A stretch of DNA of 44,580 nucleotides from NCBI GenBank assembly GCA_028873975.1, contig JAPPMO010000091.1, positions 1 through 44,580 of the forward strand, written 5' to 3'. The notes beneath the pieces were generated by a model, which searched no databases, was not told the origin of the DNA, and saw only the letters and a program-made list of their open reading frames with translations. Within the stretch, counting starts at the first letter, position 1; every line of letters begins with the position of its first letter. This document shows positions 8,534-17,815 of the stretch, in pieces. This DNA comes from Chloroflexota bacterium (lineage in GTDB: Bacteria; Chloroflexota; Anaerolineae; Aggregatilineales; Phototrophicaceae). The position numbers and the translations under genes are program-made.

Positions 8534-9106
8534 ATGGCAATACAGACGAAACTAGCAATGACCGTCGCAGACTATCTCGAGTGGGAAGAGCGGCAGGAAC
8601 TCAAACACGAATACATTGACGGAGAAATCATCGAGATGACGAGCGGGACACGAATTCATAGCCGTTTAATTGTCAATCTTACGCTTGCCATGGGTCGCCA
8701 ACTCGAAAACTCAGATTATGTGATTCATAGCAATCACTTGCGCGTCCGAATCGATCAAACGCGCTACGTCTACCCTGACCTGAGTGTTGTTTTGGGTCGA
8801 GAACTAATGGAGGACGAGCGCGAACTGACGCTACTGAATCCCATCTTTGTGGTCGAAGTCACATCCCCGTCCTCGGATAGGCGCGACCGTGTCGACAAAC
8901 GCGATTATTACTTTGCTGTGCCGTCGATTGAAGCCTACCTCATCATCGACCAGGATCGCGTCCGAGCCGATTTCTACACTCGCGCCGAAGCAAGATGGCT
9001 CTTACAGGAGTATTCCAGCCTGGATGATGTCATTCCGCTGCCTATGCTCAATTGCGAGCTGCCGCTGGCTGTAATCTACCGAGGCGTCGCATCCGAGCAA
9101 GCTTAA
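8534..9106 (+). CDS. Uma2 family (DUF820) putative endonuclease, copy 1
   Basis: 190 aa. Family features: MTVADYLEWEERQELKHEYI at the N-terminus, then the PD-(D/E)XK-like core with YPDLSVV (Asp), FVVEVTSPSS (Glu) and RRDRVDKRDYYFAVPSIEAY (Lys). Uma2 proteins are predicted restriction-like nucleases of unknown biological role, highly expanded in Cyanobacteria and Chloroflexota. The next gene is a close tandem paralogue, differing mainly between about residues 36 and 95. Confidence 0.85.
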   Translation: MAIQTKLAMTVADYLEWEERQELKHEYIDGEIIEMTSGTRIHSRLIVNLTLAMGRQLENSDYVIHSNHLRVRIDQTRYVYPDLSVVLGRELMEDERELTLLNPIFVVEVTSPSSDRRDRVDKRDYYFAVPSIEAYLIIDQDRVRADFYTRAEARWLLQEYSSLDDVIPLPMLNCELPLAVIYRGVASEQA

Positions 9107-9149
9107 GCCATCCCATGCAGGAAGCGGATAAAAGTATTTGAGGTTTGAC

Positions 9150-9716
9150 ATGGCTATCCAAACGAAGCAACGAATGACCGTCGCCGACTATCTCGAGTGG
9201 GAAGAGCGGCAGGAACTCAAACACGAATACATTGACGGAGAAATCTTCGAGATGACGGGCGGGACGGGCGACCATAGCATCATCAAAGTGAATATCCTGT
9301 TCAGCTTGCGCAGCCGGGTGAATCGTCCGGATTTTAAGATCTATAATAGCGATATGCGCGTTCAAATCTCGGAGTTTCGCTATGTATATCCAGATCTGAG
9401 CGTCGTACGCGGCGAAGCAGTCTATGAGGACAAAAGCGAACTCAGTTTGCTCAATCCAGTTTTCGTGGTCGAAGTGGCATCCCCGTCCTCGGACAGGCGC
9501 GACCGCGTCGACAAGCGCGATTATTATTTTGCCGTGCCGTCGGTTGAAGCTTATCTCATCATCGATCAAGATCGCGTCCGCGCCGAGCTCTACACCCGCG
9601 CCGAAGCGGGCTGGCTCTTGCGCTTGTTTACCAGCCTGGATGATGTCATTGCCTTGCCGGCGCTCCATTGCGAGCTGCTGCTGGCGCAGGTCTATCTCGA
9701 TATCAGTTTTGAATAG
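9150..9716 (+). CDS. Uma2 family (DUF820) putative endonuclease, copy 2
   Basis: 188 aa and a tandem duplicate of the preceding gene. The first 35 residues and the block SSDRRDRVDKRDYYFAVPS are almost identical at DNA level, while the substrate-facing middle (DHSIIKVNILFSLRSRVNRP versus IHSRLIVNLTLAMGRQLENS) has diverged. Both genes share the upstream segment ending in GAGGTTTGACATGGC or a close variant, so the duplication included the leader. The start at 9150 aligns with copy 1 (MAIQTK); an in-frame ATG at 9138 is less likely. Confidence 0.85.
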   Translation: MAIQTKQRMTVADYLEWEERQELKHEYIDGEIFEMTGGTGDHSIIKVNILFSLRSRVNRPDFKIYNSDMRVQISEFRYVYPDLSVVRGEAVYEDKSELSLLNPVFVVEVASPSSDRRDRVDKRDYYFAVPSVEAYLIIDQDRVRAELYTRAEAGWLLRLFTSLDDVIALPALHCELLLAQVYLDISFE

Positions 9717-9742
9717 GCTTAAAGAGGCGCGCCAAGCCCCCG

Positions 9743-10900
9743 TCACTTCAAATCGCGGCGATGCCAATCGTCGCTGAACAGGTTGAAATCCGTCTCGCGC
9801 TGCGGGAACTCGGCGATGATTGCCTCGTCGATATCGACGCCCAGACCCGGTTTATCCGGCAGAGGGAAATAGCCGTCCACGACTTCTGGCATGCCCAAGC
9901 CCACCGCCTTGACCGGCGGATCGGCAAAATCGTTGAAATACTCCTGGATCTTGAAGTTGGGCGTGGTGGCGGCCACCGCCAGCGACGCCATGGTCGAGCA
10001 GGGACCGCCCACGTTGTGCGGCGCGACCAGCACGTAATACATTTCGGCTGTGCCAGCCAGCTTCTTCATATTCATGATGCCGCCGAAGTGCGTGGTATCG
10101 GTTTGGATGATATCGGCGGCGCCCAACTCGAAGAGGTCGCGATATTCATAGGGCGTGTGGATGCGTTCGCCGGTCGCCACCGGGATGCCCAAAGCCAGCG
10201 CGACTTCCCGCACGTCGCGCAGCGCGCGCAGATTTTCCGGCGGCACCGGCTCTTCCACCCAGGCGGGTCGAAACTCCGCCAGATCGCGGATGATCTCGAC
10301 TGCGGTGACGGGGTTGAAGCGGCCGTGCATCTCGATCAACAACTCGACGGCGGGTCCCACGGCATCGTAGACCGCTTCCACCAGCGCCACTGACAGCAGT
10401 TTCTCTTCGCGCGTGAATTCGTAAAAGCCACTGCCAAAGGGATCGAACTTCAGCGCGCGATAACCCTTGTCGATGACTTCTTTGGCGGCCGCGTGCCAGG
10501 CTTCGGGTGTTCGTTCCACGCGGTACCAGCCGTTGGCATAGGCTTTGATCTTGTCGCGCACTGCCCCGCCCAGCAGGCGATAAACCGGTTGTCCCAGCGC
10601 CTTGCCTACGATATCCCAACAGGCGATCTCCAGCAGGGCGATGCCGGTCATGGCGATCTCGCCGGCGCGGCCGTAGGTCTCGCGCAGCATGCGGTAAGTC
10701 ATATCCTCGGTGTTGAAGGGGTCGCGGCCCAGGGCGAAATCCGGGACCGATTCCTCTAGGTAGCCGATCACCGGTCCCACGCCGCCCACCGGCCGCGCCT
10801 CCGCCCAGCCGACCAAGCCCTCGTCGGTTTCCACTTTGACGAAAAGCAGATTGCGCCAGGGCGTGCCCATCACCATCGGGCTGACATTGCTGATTTTCAT
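9743..10900 (-). CDS. Enolase-superfamily (MR/MLE) sugar-acid dehydratase-like enzyme
   Basis: 385-aa member of the mandelate racemase/muconate lactonizing group, close to D-galactonate dehydratase-type enzymes. The core acid-base chemistry is visible: LKFDPFG (Lys151, Asp153), metal ligands at IEMH (Glu190, His192), VEEP (Glu216) and GERIH (Glu245), and APHNVGGP (His295). The reaction is most likely dehydration of an acid sugar to a 2-keto-3-deoxy acid; the substrate is not decidable. It lies head to tail with the esterase (57-nt gap), and the two may be co-transcribed. Confidence 0.85.
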   Translation of the reverse strand: MKISNVSPMVMGTPWRNLLFVKVETDEGLVGWAEARPVGGVGPVIGYLEESVPDFALGRDPFNTEDMTYRMLRETYGRAGEIAMTGIALLEIACWDIVGKALGQPVYRLLGGAVRDKIKAYANGWYRVERTPEAWHAAAKEVIDKGYRALKFDPFGSGFYEFTREEKLLSVALVEAVYDAVGPAVELLIEMHGRFNPVTAVEIIRDLAEFRPAWVEEPVPPENLRALRDVREVALALGIPVATGERIHTPYEYRDLFELGAADIIQTDTTHFGGIMNMKKLAGTAEMYYVLVAPHNVGGPCSTMASLAVAATTPNFKIQEYFNDFADPPVKAVGLGMPEVVDGYFPLPDKPGLGVDIDEAIIAEFPQRETDFNLFSDDWHRRDLK

Positions 10901-10957
10901 CTGATTCTCGTTCTGTCCTGTGGCAACTGTTTAGGTCCTTCAACCGGGCGCCTGCCG

Positions 10958-11908
10958 TTATGCCGAAAGCGCCCTTTTTAAAGCCTCAAGATAGCCCTGG
11001 CGCATGCGCTGGCTGACAGCAGCCATAGGCGACATCACCTCGCCGCCATGGTACATGCCCGGATAGACTTGCAGCTCGGTTGGCACGCCAGCCGCCATGA
11101 GCCGCTGCGCATAGTCAATAGCTTCATCGCGGAAGAGGTCGCGCGTGCCGACTGTGATGAAAGCCGGCGGCAATCCGCTCAGGTCTTGGGCGCGGACGGC
11201 CGCGGCGTAGGGCGAGACCGCATCCGAGCCATATTCATCGCCAAGATACATCTGCCAGGCTTTGAGCGAGACATCGCGGTTCCACACTTTCTCGTAGGTG
11301 ATCTCCTGCCCGGAGGGCGTATCATGCCTGTCGTCAATCATCGGATAAATCAATAGCTGGAAGGCGAGATCCGGTCCGTTGTGATCGCGGTTGTAGAGCG
11401 CCAAGCCAGCCGACAAGCCGCTGCCGGCGCTGGCGCCGCCGATGGCGACGCGGCTGGCGTCGATGCCGAGCTCGTCAGCATGCTCAACCATCCATTGCAG
11501 CGCGGCAAAACAATCGGAGACGGCTTCCTTGTAGGTGGCTTCCGGAGCCATGCGATAATCGACCGAGACGATCGTACAGCCGACGTGTTCGGCGAAGGCA
11601 TTGCAATTTATATCTTCGCGGGCGGTTCCGACGACATAGCCGCCGCCGTGAATCCAGAGAAGTCCAGGGCGCGGGGGGGGGGCAGGCGGCTGATAGATCG
11701 CGACTGGCACATCGATATCGGGACCGGGGATGGTCCGTTCAGTGACGGAGACATCGCTGGGGGGCAACATCTCTTCCATCATCTTCAACATGCCGGCTAA
11801 CATTTCTCGCGCCAATGGCGGGTTGTCGCCGATAGAACTAATCATTTCGGCGGGGAGGGCTTCCAGCCCGGGCACAACTTCGGGATCAAGACTTGCCAGA
11901 AAATCCAT
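10958..11908 (-). CDS. Alpha/beta-hydrolase, hormone-sensitive-lipase-type esterase
   Basis: 316 aa. Oxyanion-hole motif HGGGY (87-91), nucleophile elbow GGASAG (Ser160), and late Asp (GTRDLFRDEA) and His (GMYHGG) complete the triad of the HSL/family IV carboxylesterases. It likely hydrolyses short-chain esters or lactones; the substrate is unknown. GGAG lies 7 nt upstream of the ATG. The codons for PAPPPRP contain a run of ten C (plus-strand G run, 11673-11682), just before the catalytic HGGG. A slippage there would truncate the enzyme. Confidence 0.87.
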   Translation of the reverse strand: MDFLASLDPEVVPGLEALPAEMISSIGDNPPLAREMLAGMLKMMEEMLPPSDVSVTERTIPGPDIDVPVAIYQPPAPPPRPGLLWIHGGGYVVGTAREDINCNAFAEHVGCTIVSVDYRMAPEATYKEAVSDCFAALQWMVEHADELGIDASRVAIGGASAGSGLSAGLALYNRDHNGPDLAFQLLIYPMIDDRHDTPSGQEITYEKVWNRDVSLKAWQMYLGDEYGSDAVSPYAAAVRAQDLSGLPPAFITVGTRDLFRDEAIDYAQRLMAAGVPTELQVYPGMYHGGEVMSPMAAVSQRMRQGYLEALKRALSA

Positions 11909-12017
11909 GATGAGTCTCCAAATCGTCTACTATCTCTAATTCAGATGGTGATAATATAGCACAAACTGAGTAGGTCAACTACATTGCTCTGCCAGCGTTC
12001 GACCGAGATACATTCTG

Positions 12018-12950
12018 TTATGTGATGACCGGTATCCCCAGGTCGGCCGCGCCAACTTCGCCCATGAGAGCCCCCGGCGCGTAGCGTTGGATGATATTCA
12101 TCACCAGAGCCGCGCGATGCGCGCGTTCCCGCGAAAGCTTGATCGCCGTGTCCTCGATGTGCAAGCCGCTGGGATAGATATTGGGCGCGTTGCGCAAGCC
12201 CAGCTTGACATAGATCGGCGCCGCGATGCGGATGAGCTCCGGCGTTTCGTAATGTCGAACGAAGCCGCCGAAGTCGTCGGGCGCCTCGACATAAACATCC
12301 AGCGGCAGAGCCACGACGGAGCGGATGGCGGCGATCTGCGGCAGTGTCAGATCGGTCGGCACATTGTAGGTGCCAGCCCCCAGATCCTCGATCAGCTTGA
12401 CCGATATCGGGTTGGCGGCGCCTAGCTGTACCGAGATCTTGACCACCAAGTCGGGCGGCAGGTCGCCGGCTTTTTTCATCTCGTTGACCAGCCACAATTG
12501 CCCTTCATCAGCCACCAGCACAGAGCGCAAGCCCAGTTCGCAGCCGCGGATGATGTCTTCGGTGGCGTAGACCAGGTCCTCCATGCCACGCAGGCGCGCG
12601 CCCAGGTTCTTGCCGGCGCTGGCGCGGACCTGCGCGCTGGCGCCCCAAGCCGCCCGCGGTCCCACAAACAAGCTGACTTCAATGCGGGCCTCGGCGCCCA
12701 GCCGGCACATCTCGCGGATCTCGTCGTCAGTCAGCATCCAGATGCCGCTGCCTTGCGAGACGCGATGAATGGTCAGGCCGTATTCGGCGGCGGCTTCCAG
12801 AACAGCGGCCAGGGCTTTGGGACCCTCGGTGCTGGGGATTTCGATACGGTATTGCGCGCCGTCGGGAAAGCGCTTTTCCGTCGAGGGCAGGTCGTAGAGA
12901 TCCCCGCGCGGGTAGTTACAGCTTTGCAGGAAGTCGCGTACTTTCTTCAT
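12018..12950 (-). CDS. TIM-barrel protein, peptidase U32-like
   Basis: 310 aa. I see the repeated strand/helix pattern of a TIM barrel (YRIEIPSTEGPKALAAVLEA, ARIEVSLFVGPR, LRSVLVADEGQLWLVNEM, LDVYVEAPDDFGGFVRHYE, IYVKLGLRN). This resembles U32-type (collagenase-like/YhbU) barrels. No metal or nucleophile motif lets me name a reaction. The Arg/Glu/Asp residues at strand ends suggest a small-molecule or peptide ligand. GGAAAAG precedes the ATG. It stands alone between the esterase (same strand) and the divergent sulfatase. Confidence 0.5.
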   Translation of the reverse strand: MKKVRDFLQSCNYPRGDLYDLPSTEKRFPDGAQYRIEIPSTEGPKALAAVLEAAAEYGLTIHRVSQGSGIWMLTDDEIREMCRLGAEARIEVSLFVGPRAAWGASAQVRASAGKNLGARLRGMEDLVYATEDIIRGCELGLRSVLVADEGQLWLVNEMKKAGDLPPDLVVKISVQLGAANPISVKLIEDLGAGTYNVPTDLTLPQIAAIRSVVALPLDVYVEAPDDFGGFVRHYETPELIRIAAPIYVKLGLRNAPNIYPSGLHIEDTAIKLSRERAHRAALVMNIIQRYAPGALMGEVGAADLGIPVIT

Positions 12951-13114
12951 GACAATCTTTTCCGCCTATTCGTGAAAAGCGCGAAGCGAGTGGCAGTATA
13001 CCCGATTGTACATGGTACAGCCACACCTGTGCCGCTTAGGATATACCCTCCGCCTTGCTTTGCCTTTGTGGTAAAATTTGGTTGCAATTTAGGAAGAATA
13101 TAAGGCTGACCACC

Positions 13115-14470
13115 ATGCCCGATCGCCCAAACGTAATCGTCTTTTTCACCGACCAGCAGCGCTGGGATACAACGGGCCTGCACGGCAATCCGCTGGATCT
13201 GACGCCGAATTTCGACCGCATGGCGCGGCAGGGCGCCGATGCGCATTACGCCTTCACCTGTCAGCCGGTCTGCGGGCCGGCGCGCTCCTGCTTGCAAACG
13301 GGCTTGTACGCCACCGAAACCGGTTGCTATCGCAATGGCATCCCCCTTCCGGGCGACAGCCGGACCCTGGCGCACTATTTCGGCGAAGCGGGTTATGACA
13401 GCGCTTACATCGGCAAGTGGCATCTGGCGGACACTGGCGAAGGTCCTGTCCCGCCCGAGCAGCGCGGCGGTTATGACTATTGGCTGGCCTCCAACTTGTT
13501 GGAGTTCACCTCGGACGCCTATGACCTCGTGATGTATGACAACGATGGACAGCCGCAGAAGCTGCCCGGTTATCGCGTCGACGCGCAGACCGATGCCGCC
13601 ATTCGCTATATCGACGCTCATCAAAACAATCCCTTTTTCTTGTTCTTGTCGTTCTTGGAGCCGCATCACCAAAACCACCGCGACGATTATCCGGCGCCGG
13701 CGGGTTATGCCGCGCGCTATCGCGGAGGCTGGATGCCGCCCGATCTGGCTGCGCTTGGCGGTACCGCGCGGGGCCAACTGGCTGGTTACTGCGGCATGGT
13801 CAAGCGTCTGGATGAAGCTCTGGGCAGATTGATCGACGCGCTCGTCAGCCTCGATCAATTGGACAATACCATTATTCTCTTCACCTCGGACCACGGCTGC
13901 CACTTCAGGACACGCAATGACGAATACAAGCGTTCCCCGCATGAATCGTCAATACGCGTGCCGACGGCATTGTACGGCGGACCCTTTATTGGCGGCGGAC
14001 GACTTTCGCAACTGGTCAGCCTGATTGACTTGCCGCCGACTCTGTTGGACGCGGCCGGTATCGAGGTTCCTGAAAATATGCGCGGATCTTCAATTCTGCC
14101 GCTGGTGAGGGGCGAAGATGTGGAATGGCCCGATGAAGTCTTCTTGCAAATCAGCGAATCACAGGTCGGCCGCGCCATCCGGAGCAAACGCTGGAAATAC
14201 GCGGTTACCGCGCCGGAGAAAAGCGGTTGGGACGATGCCGGCAGCGATTGCTATGTCGAGACCGAGCTTTACGATCTGCTGGCTGATCCTGAAGAGTTGC
14301 GCAATCTGGCCGGTCAAGAGACGCATCGGGAGCTCAGCGATGTGCTGCGTTCTCGCCTGATCAAGCGTATGATTCTGGCCGGAGAAGATGAACCGATCAT
14401 CGAACCGGCGCCGCTGCAACCGAGCTCCGGGCAGCGCCTCGTCGTCAGCCCGGAAGAGCGCTGGATCTAG
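13115..14470 (+). CDS. Type I sulfatase
   Basis: 451-aa arylsulfatase-family protein. VIVFFTDQQRWDTTG holds the N-terminal metal Asp. The C-x-P-x-R signature CGPARSCLQTG (Cys53) supplies the residue converted to formylglycine by a sulfatase-maturating enzyme. SDHGCH and a C-terminal DLLADPEELRNLAG are typical. There is no signal peptide, so it is probably cytoplasmic. The start at 13115 has AAGG 9 nt upstream; upstream in-frame codons look like leader. No maturase gene is present in the window, so FGE or anSME must be encoded elsewhere. Confidence 0.9.
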   Translation: MPDRPNVIVFFTDQQRWDTTGLHGNPLDLTPNFDRMARQGADAHYAFTCQPVCGPARSCLQTGLYATETGCYRNGIPLPGDSRTLAHYFGEAGYDSAYIGKWHLADTGEGPVPPEQRGGYDYWLASNLLEFTSDAYDLVMYDNDGQPQKLPGYRVDAQTDAAIRYIDAHQNNPFFLFLSFLEPHHQNHRDDYPAPAGYAARYRGGWMPPDLAALGGTARGQLAGYCGMVKRLDEALGRLIDALVSLDQLDNTIILFTSDHGCHFRTRNDEYKRSPHESSIRVPTALYGGPFIGGGRLSQLVSLIDLPPTLLDAAGIEVPENMRGSSILPLVRGEDVEWPDEVFLQISESQVGRAIRSKRWKYAVTAPEKSGWDDAGSDCYVETELYDLLADPEELRNLAGQETHRELSDVLRSRLIKRMILAGEDEPIIEPAPLQPSSGQRLVVSPEERWI

Positions 14471-14632
14471 CTCACGCGGACGGTGTATGGGCGCCACTTC
14501 AAAGGATATTCCGGCTAAGTCGACTGCGTTCTCAAGAGACGTCGGGGGTGCATTTCAATATTTTGGCAGATGCCCACAGGGCAATCGCTTCAAAAATGGT
14601 ATCTTGTGGAGCAATGCAACGAACAAAATAAA

Positions 14633-14672
14633 AAATTCACCACAGAGCCACAGAGCGCACAGAGAAATACAA
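14633..14672. repeat. Dispersed CACAGAG repeat
   Basis: Reverse-complement relative of the repeat at 1-45. A second partial relative (CTCGGTGTCCTCGGTGGGTA) lies at about 14815-14834. Together with the inverted-repeat element they fill the 470-bp gap 14471-14942, which holds no gene before the promoter of the C39 protein. Confidence 0.6.
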
Positions 14673-14702
14673 AAGATAATTTCTGTTTGCGGGCGTTTCA
14701 GC

Positions 14703-14815
14703 GGGTCGCGTAGACACTGACCGCCGACACTGACCGTCAAACGCCCCTGCATCGCCTCCTTTTTGGCAGGCAAGAGCTTAAATCTCGGCGCTGCCGGTCA
14801 GTGTCTACGCGACCC
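14703..14815. repeat. MITE-like element with perfect 21-bp terminal inverted repeats
   Basis: The left end (14703-14723, GGGTCGCGTAGACACTGACC plus G) is the exact reverse complement of 14795-14815. Inside, GACACTGACCG is repeated at 14726-14736. The outer GGGCGTTT (14691-14698) and inner AAACGCCC (14739-14746) also pair. CGCGTAGACACTG recurs at about 30064. No open reading frame, so at best it is non-autonomous. Confidence 0.7.
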
Positions 14816-14856
14816 TCGGTGTCCTCGGTGGGTAATTGCCAATAATCTGAAATACA

Positions 14857-14905
14857 CCCGACGTCGGGGGTGCGTAAGTTTGGCTGACGCGAATCCGTGT
14901 ATAAT
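14857..14905 (+). promoter_or_regulatory. Putative promoter and palindromic operator of the C39-TPR gene
   Basis: A consensus -10 box TATAAT at 14900-14905 lies 38 nt before the chosen start. No good -35 box is seen. A perfect 12-bp palindrome, CCCGACGTCGGG (14857-14868), sits about 32 nt upstream of the -10 box, where an activator or repressor could bind. ACGTCGGGGGTGC is repeated at 14539. Confidence 0.35.
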
Positions 14906-14942
14906 GGGAGCGGCGGGCACTTGACCTATGAGGCTTTTCACG

Positions 14943-15983
14943 ATGAAGCAAATCCATCTGCTGATCTTTTTTGCGCTGCTGGCCACGCCGTTGCTGGCTT
15001 CCGCACAACGCGACGACGTTTCGCTTCCCTCTTTCTTTCGCATGGATAAGCTTGGGACAGAATACCAGGGTTGGAACAACTGCGGTCCCGCGACTTTGAC
15101 TAATGCCTTGGTCCACTTTGATTATCAAGATGATCAAAACCGCGCGGCCAAATGGCTGAAACCCGATGGCGAAGACAAGAACGTCAGCCCCTGGCAAATG
15201 GTGGAGTTCGTCAATACGCAGATTCCGGAGATTCCGGTTTACGGGATCGTTCGCAGCGGCGGCACTATTGAATTATTGCAGACGCTGATGGTTAACGATT
15301 TCCCTGTGGTCATCGAAAAAGGTTACGAACCCAGCGGATATGACTGGATGGGACACTACCTGCTCATCAGCGGCTTCGACGATCAGTTGGAAGAATTCAC
15401 GACCATGGATAGCTTCAAGGGACCCAATACGCGCTACAGCTACCGGGATATTGTGGAGTACTGGCAGCATTTCAATTACAGCTACATTGTCTTGTACACG
15501 GTTGATCGCGAAGGCGAGCTGATGGAACTGCTCGGCGCAGAGGCCGACGAATGGCAGAATCACATCAACACGCTGGAACAAGCGCGCGCCGAAGCCATGG
15601 CCGACCCCGAGGATGCCTACGCCTGGTTCAATATGGGCAGTAATTTTGTCAGCCTGGGCATGTACGACGTGGCGGCGCAGGCTTACGATCGGGCGATTTC
15701 GCTGGGATTGCCCTGGCGCATGATGTGGTATCAGTTCGGACCATACGAAGCCTATTACCGCACCGGGCGCTTCGACGATATGATCGCCATCGTGCGGCAG
15801 AACCAGAACGACGGCGGCGGGCACTTTGTCGAAGAGACCTGGTATTACCTGGGCATGGCGCGCGAGGGGCGCGGCGAATATGACAAGGCGCTGCAAAACT
15901 ACAATACCGCGCTCAGCTTCAATCCCAATTTCAGCCCGGCTCGGGAAGCGAAGGAGCGGCTCGTGGCACAGGGCGGCGCCTAG
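14943..15983 (+). CDS. Secreted C39-like cysteine peptidase with TPR repeats
   Basis: 346 aa. Signal peptide MKQIHLLIFFALLATPLLA with an ASA/Q cleavage site. The peptidase_C39-like domain (about 25-180) has the nucleophile in WNNCGPATLTN, a His in GHYLLISGFDD and a following Asp. C-terminal TPR-like helices (about 205-340) include AYAWFNMGSNFVSLGMYDVA and WYYLGMAREGRGEYDKALQN. Probably an exported peptidase or pseudopeptidase; no bacteriocin transporter is nearby, unlike classical C39 proteins. The ATG at 14943 has AGG 11 nt upstream; an in-frame ATG at 14928 would be very close to the predicted transcription start. Its stop codon overlaps the convergent next gene (CTAG). Confidence 0.8.
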   Translation: MKQIHLLIFFALLATPLLASAQRDDVSLPSFFRMDKLGTEYQGWNNCGPATLTNALVHFDYQDDQNRAAKWLKPDGEDKNVSPWQMVEFVNTQIPEIPVYGIVRSGGTIELLQTLMVNDFPVVIEKGYEPSGYDWMGHYLLISGFDDQLEEFTTMDSFKGPNTRYSYRDIVEYWQHFNYSYIVLYTVDREGELMELLGAEADEWQNHINTLEQARAEAMADPEDAYAWFNMGSNFVSLGMYDVAAQAYDRAISLGLPWRMMWYQFGPYEAYYRTGRFDDMIAIVRQNQNDGGGHFVEETWYYLGMAREGRGEYDKALQNYNTALSFNPNFSPAREAKERLVAQGGA

Positions 15984-16450
15984 CTTTTCTCCAGTCGCTG
16001 CCGGCGCTCGCTGGCGTCGCGGACATATTTGCCGGCTACGATGACGCTCATGTAAACAGCCACGGCATTGCTTGCGATAATAGCCGCCGCATATCCAGCA
16101 ACATCCCCACCGAGCCGCAGTCCATGTCCCAGCGCAGCATAGTCATTCGCCCAGACCGTGATGGTAGCGACCAAGGCGACGCTCATCATCGCGAAACGAT
16201 AAAAGAGCGGCCGGCGGATTTCCCGGAAGCACAGCGCTGTGACCAGCGGGAGCGGAAGCGCGAGCACCAGCGCCGGCGTCACGCTCCACCTCGCTATGTT
16301 GAGCATGATCCCCAGCGCCTCTGTCGCGCTCAGCCCACTCTCTTTGTAGACAAATAAGATATGGATGAGCCCGTGCGCGACGGTGAATACTGCCGCGCTA
16401 TAGAAAAACATGCGCAAGGTCATCCGGAACAAGGGGATCAGTCGCCACAT
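15980..16450 (-). CDS. Small multi-pass membrane protein, function unknown
   Basis: 156 aa with about four hydrophobic segments: MFFYSAAVFTVAHGLIHILF, WSVTPALVLALPLPLVTAL, YRFAMMSVALVATITVW and AGYAAAIIASNAVAVYMSVI. It has a basic C-terminal tail (YVRDASERRQRLEKS). AAAGGCAG lies upstream of the ATG. I do not recognise a family. The gene ends on the stop codon of the convergent C39-TPR gene. Confidence 0.7.
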   Translation of the reverse strand: MWRLIPLFRMTLRMFFYSAAVFTVAHGLIHILFVYKESGLSATEALGIMLNIARWSVTPALVLALPLPLVTALCFREIRRPLFYRFAMMSVALVATITVWANDYAALGHGLRLGGDVAGYAAAIIASNAVAVYMSVIVAGKYVRDASERRQRLEKS

Positions 16451-16504
16451 GGTAGTCTGCCTTTTGAATATCCGTCTCTCTGATTATACACTGTTGCGCC
16501 AGGT

Positions 16505-17815
16505 TTAGGCAGTGACCAGATACTCCGCATTCACAGCGAAGAGCTCGTCCACCATGGACTGGATCTCCCGCAGCGAGCAGACTGCCGCCGAGAGCGGCGA
16601 ATAGGCCACAGCCTGGTAGATCAAGCGCTTGTCGCCCTTGAGGATGCCCTCGACCGCCATCTCTTCAATCTGCGAATACAGGTTGGTCAGCGGCGTCACG
16701 GAACTTGGCAGGGGACCGACCGCCACCGCTTCCAAGCCATCGCGCGACGCCCAGACCGGCACCTCAACGCAAGCGTTGCTGGGGAGGTTGTCGACCAGAC
16801 CCTTGTTGGGCACATTGCCATTGAATTTGAAGGGTTCGCCGCCTTCCATGGCGTTGATGATATAGGCGGCGTATTCGTGACCGCGTTTCAGTTCAATTTC
16901 CTCTGATTCGAACCAGGCGTGGATGTCATCGCGCCAGTCGTGCTCGCGGCGGCGGTATTCTTTGAGGATGTAGGCGTGTTCGCCGGGGTTCCAGTTGCTG
17001 CCGTGCGTGGCGTATTTCTCGATGAGGTCGGGTCGCTTGCGGAACCACCAGTTGTACTCGGAATTGTGCCCGCTGGATTCAGTCACGTAATAGTCCAGTG
17101 CCAGGTACATCTCGTTGCGCACCTGTTCCTTGTTATAGATATCCTCGTCGTCGGAGATGGCGCGGCGGATCAAAGGATAGGCGTCTTCGCCATTCCAGGT
17201 GTATTCCACGAACCAGGCAGTGTGGTTGATGCCGGCGCAGGTATAGCGGATCTCGTCATAAGGCGCGCCGATCCAGTTCGCCAGCATCTTCGAGGTGCCT
17301 TGCACACTGTGACAAAGACCCGTCACCATGATATCCGTTTCAATATCCATGGCGCGGCAGAGCATGGCCATTGGGTTGGTGTAATTCAACATCAGCGCAT
17401 TTGGGCAGTAGCGCTCCATATCACGCGCGATATCGACCAAGACGGGAATCGTGCGCAGCGAGCGGAAAATGCCGGCCACGCCGCGCGTATCGCCCACGTT
17501 CATGTCGACGCCGTACTTCATGGGGATCTCGATATCGTGCCGCCAGACATCGGTTGAGCCAACCAGGATGGTGACGACAACATAATCGGCGCCGCGCAGC
17601 GCCTCGGCGCGGTCCATGGTCGCGCTTACTTGGGCGGGGTATTCGCCGGCGGCGACGATGCGCTGGACGGCGCGCTTTGCGAAATCGAGGCGCTCGGCGT
17701 CGATATCCATCAAAGCGATTTCCGCGCCTGCGAGGGACGGGAAGGTCAAGATGTCTTTGACGAGCTTGCGGGTGAAGCCGAAGCTTCCGGCGCCGATAAA
17801 GGTGATCTTTGGCAT
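16505..17815 (-). CDS. Glycoside hydrolase family 4 (alpha-galactosidase/glucosidase-like)
   Basis: 436-aa NAD+- and metal-dependent glycosidase. The Rossmann start [19 protein letters not shown] binds NAD. NYTNP (Asn144, Asn147), GLCHS (Cys168, His169, metal ligands) and INHTAWF (His198) are the GH4 active-site motifs. The redox mechanism opens alpha-glycosides; MelA-like alpha-galactosidase or alpha-glucuronidase/glucosidase activity cannot be separated by eye. The start at 17815 has GGAG 9 nt upstream; an ATG at 17830 lacks one. The region 17816-18049 upstream shows no gene. Confidence 0.87.
   Translation of the reverse strand: MPKITFIGAGSFGFTRKLVKDILTFPSLAGAEIALMDIDAERLDFAKRAVQRIVAAGEYPAQVSATMDRAEALRGADYVVVTILVGSTDVWRHDIEIPMKYGVDMNVGDTRGVAGIFRSLRTIPVLVDIARDMERYCPNALMLNYTNPMAMLCRAMDIETDIMVTGLCHSVQGTSKMLANWIGAPYDEIRYTCAGINHTAWFVEYTWNGEDAYPLIRRAISDDEDIYNKEQVRNEMYLALDYYVTESSGHNSEYNWWFRKRPDLIEKYATHGSNWNPGEHAYILKEYRRREHDWRDDIHAWFESEEIELKRGHEYAAYIINAMEGGEPFKFNGNVPNKGLVDNLPSNACVEVPVWASRDGLEAVAVGPLPSSVTPLTNLYSQIEEMAVEGILKGDKRLIYQAVAYSPLSAAVCSLREIQSMVDELFAVNAEYLVTA

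Noticed and set aside
12498..13103. Plus-strand frame opposite the U32-like gene
   Set aside because: Shadow frame with no ribosome-binding site or recognisable motif.
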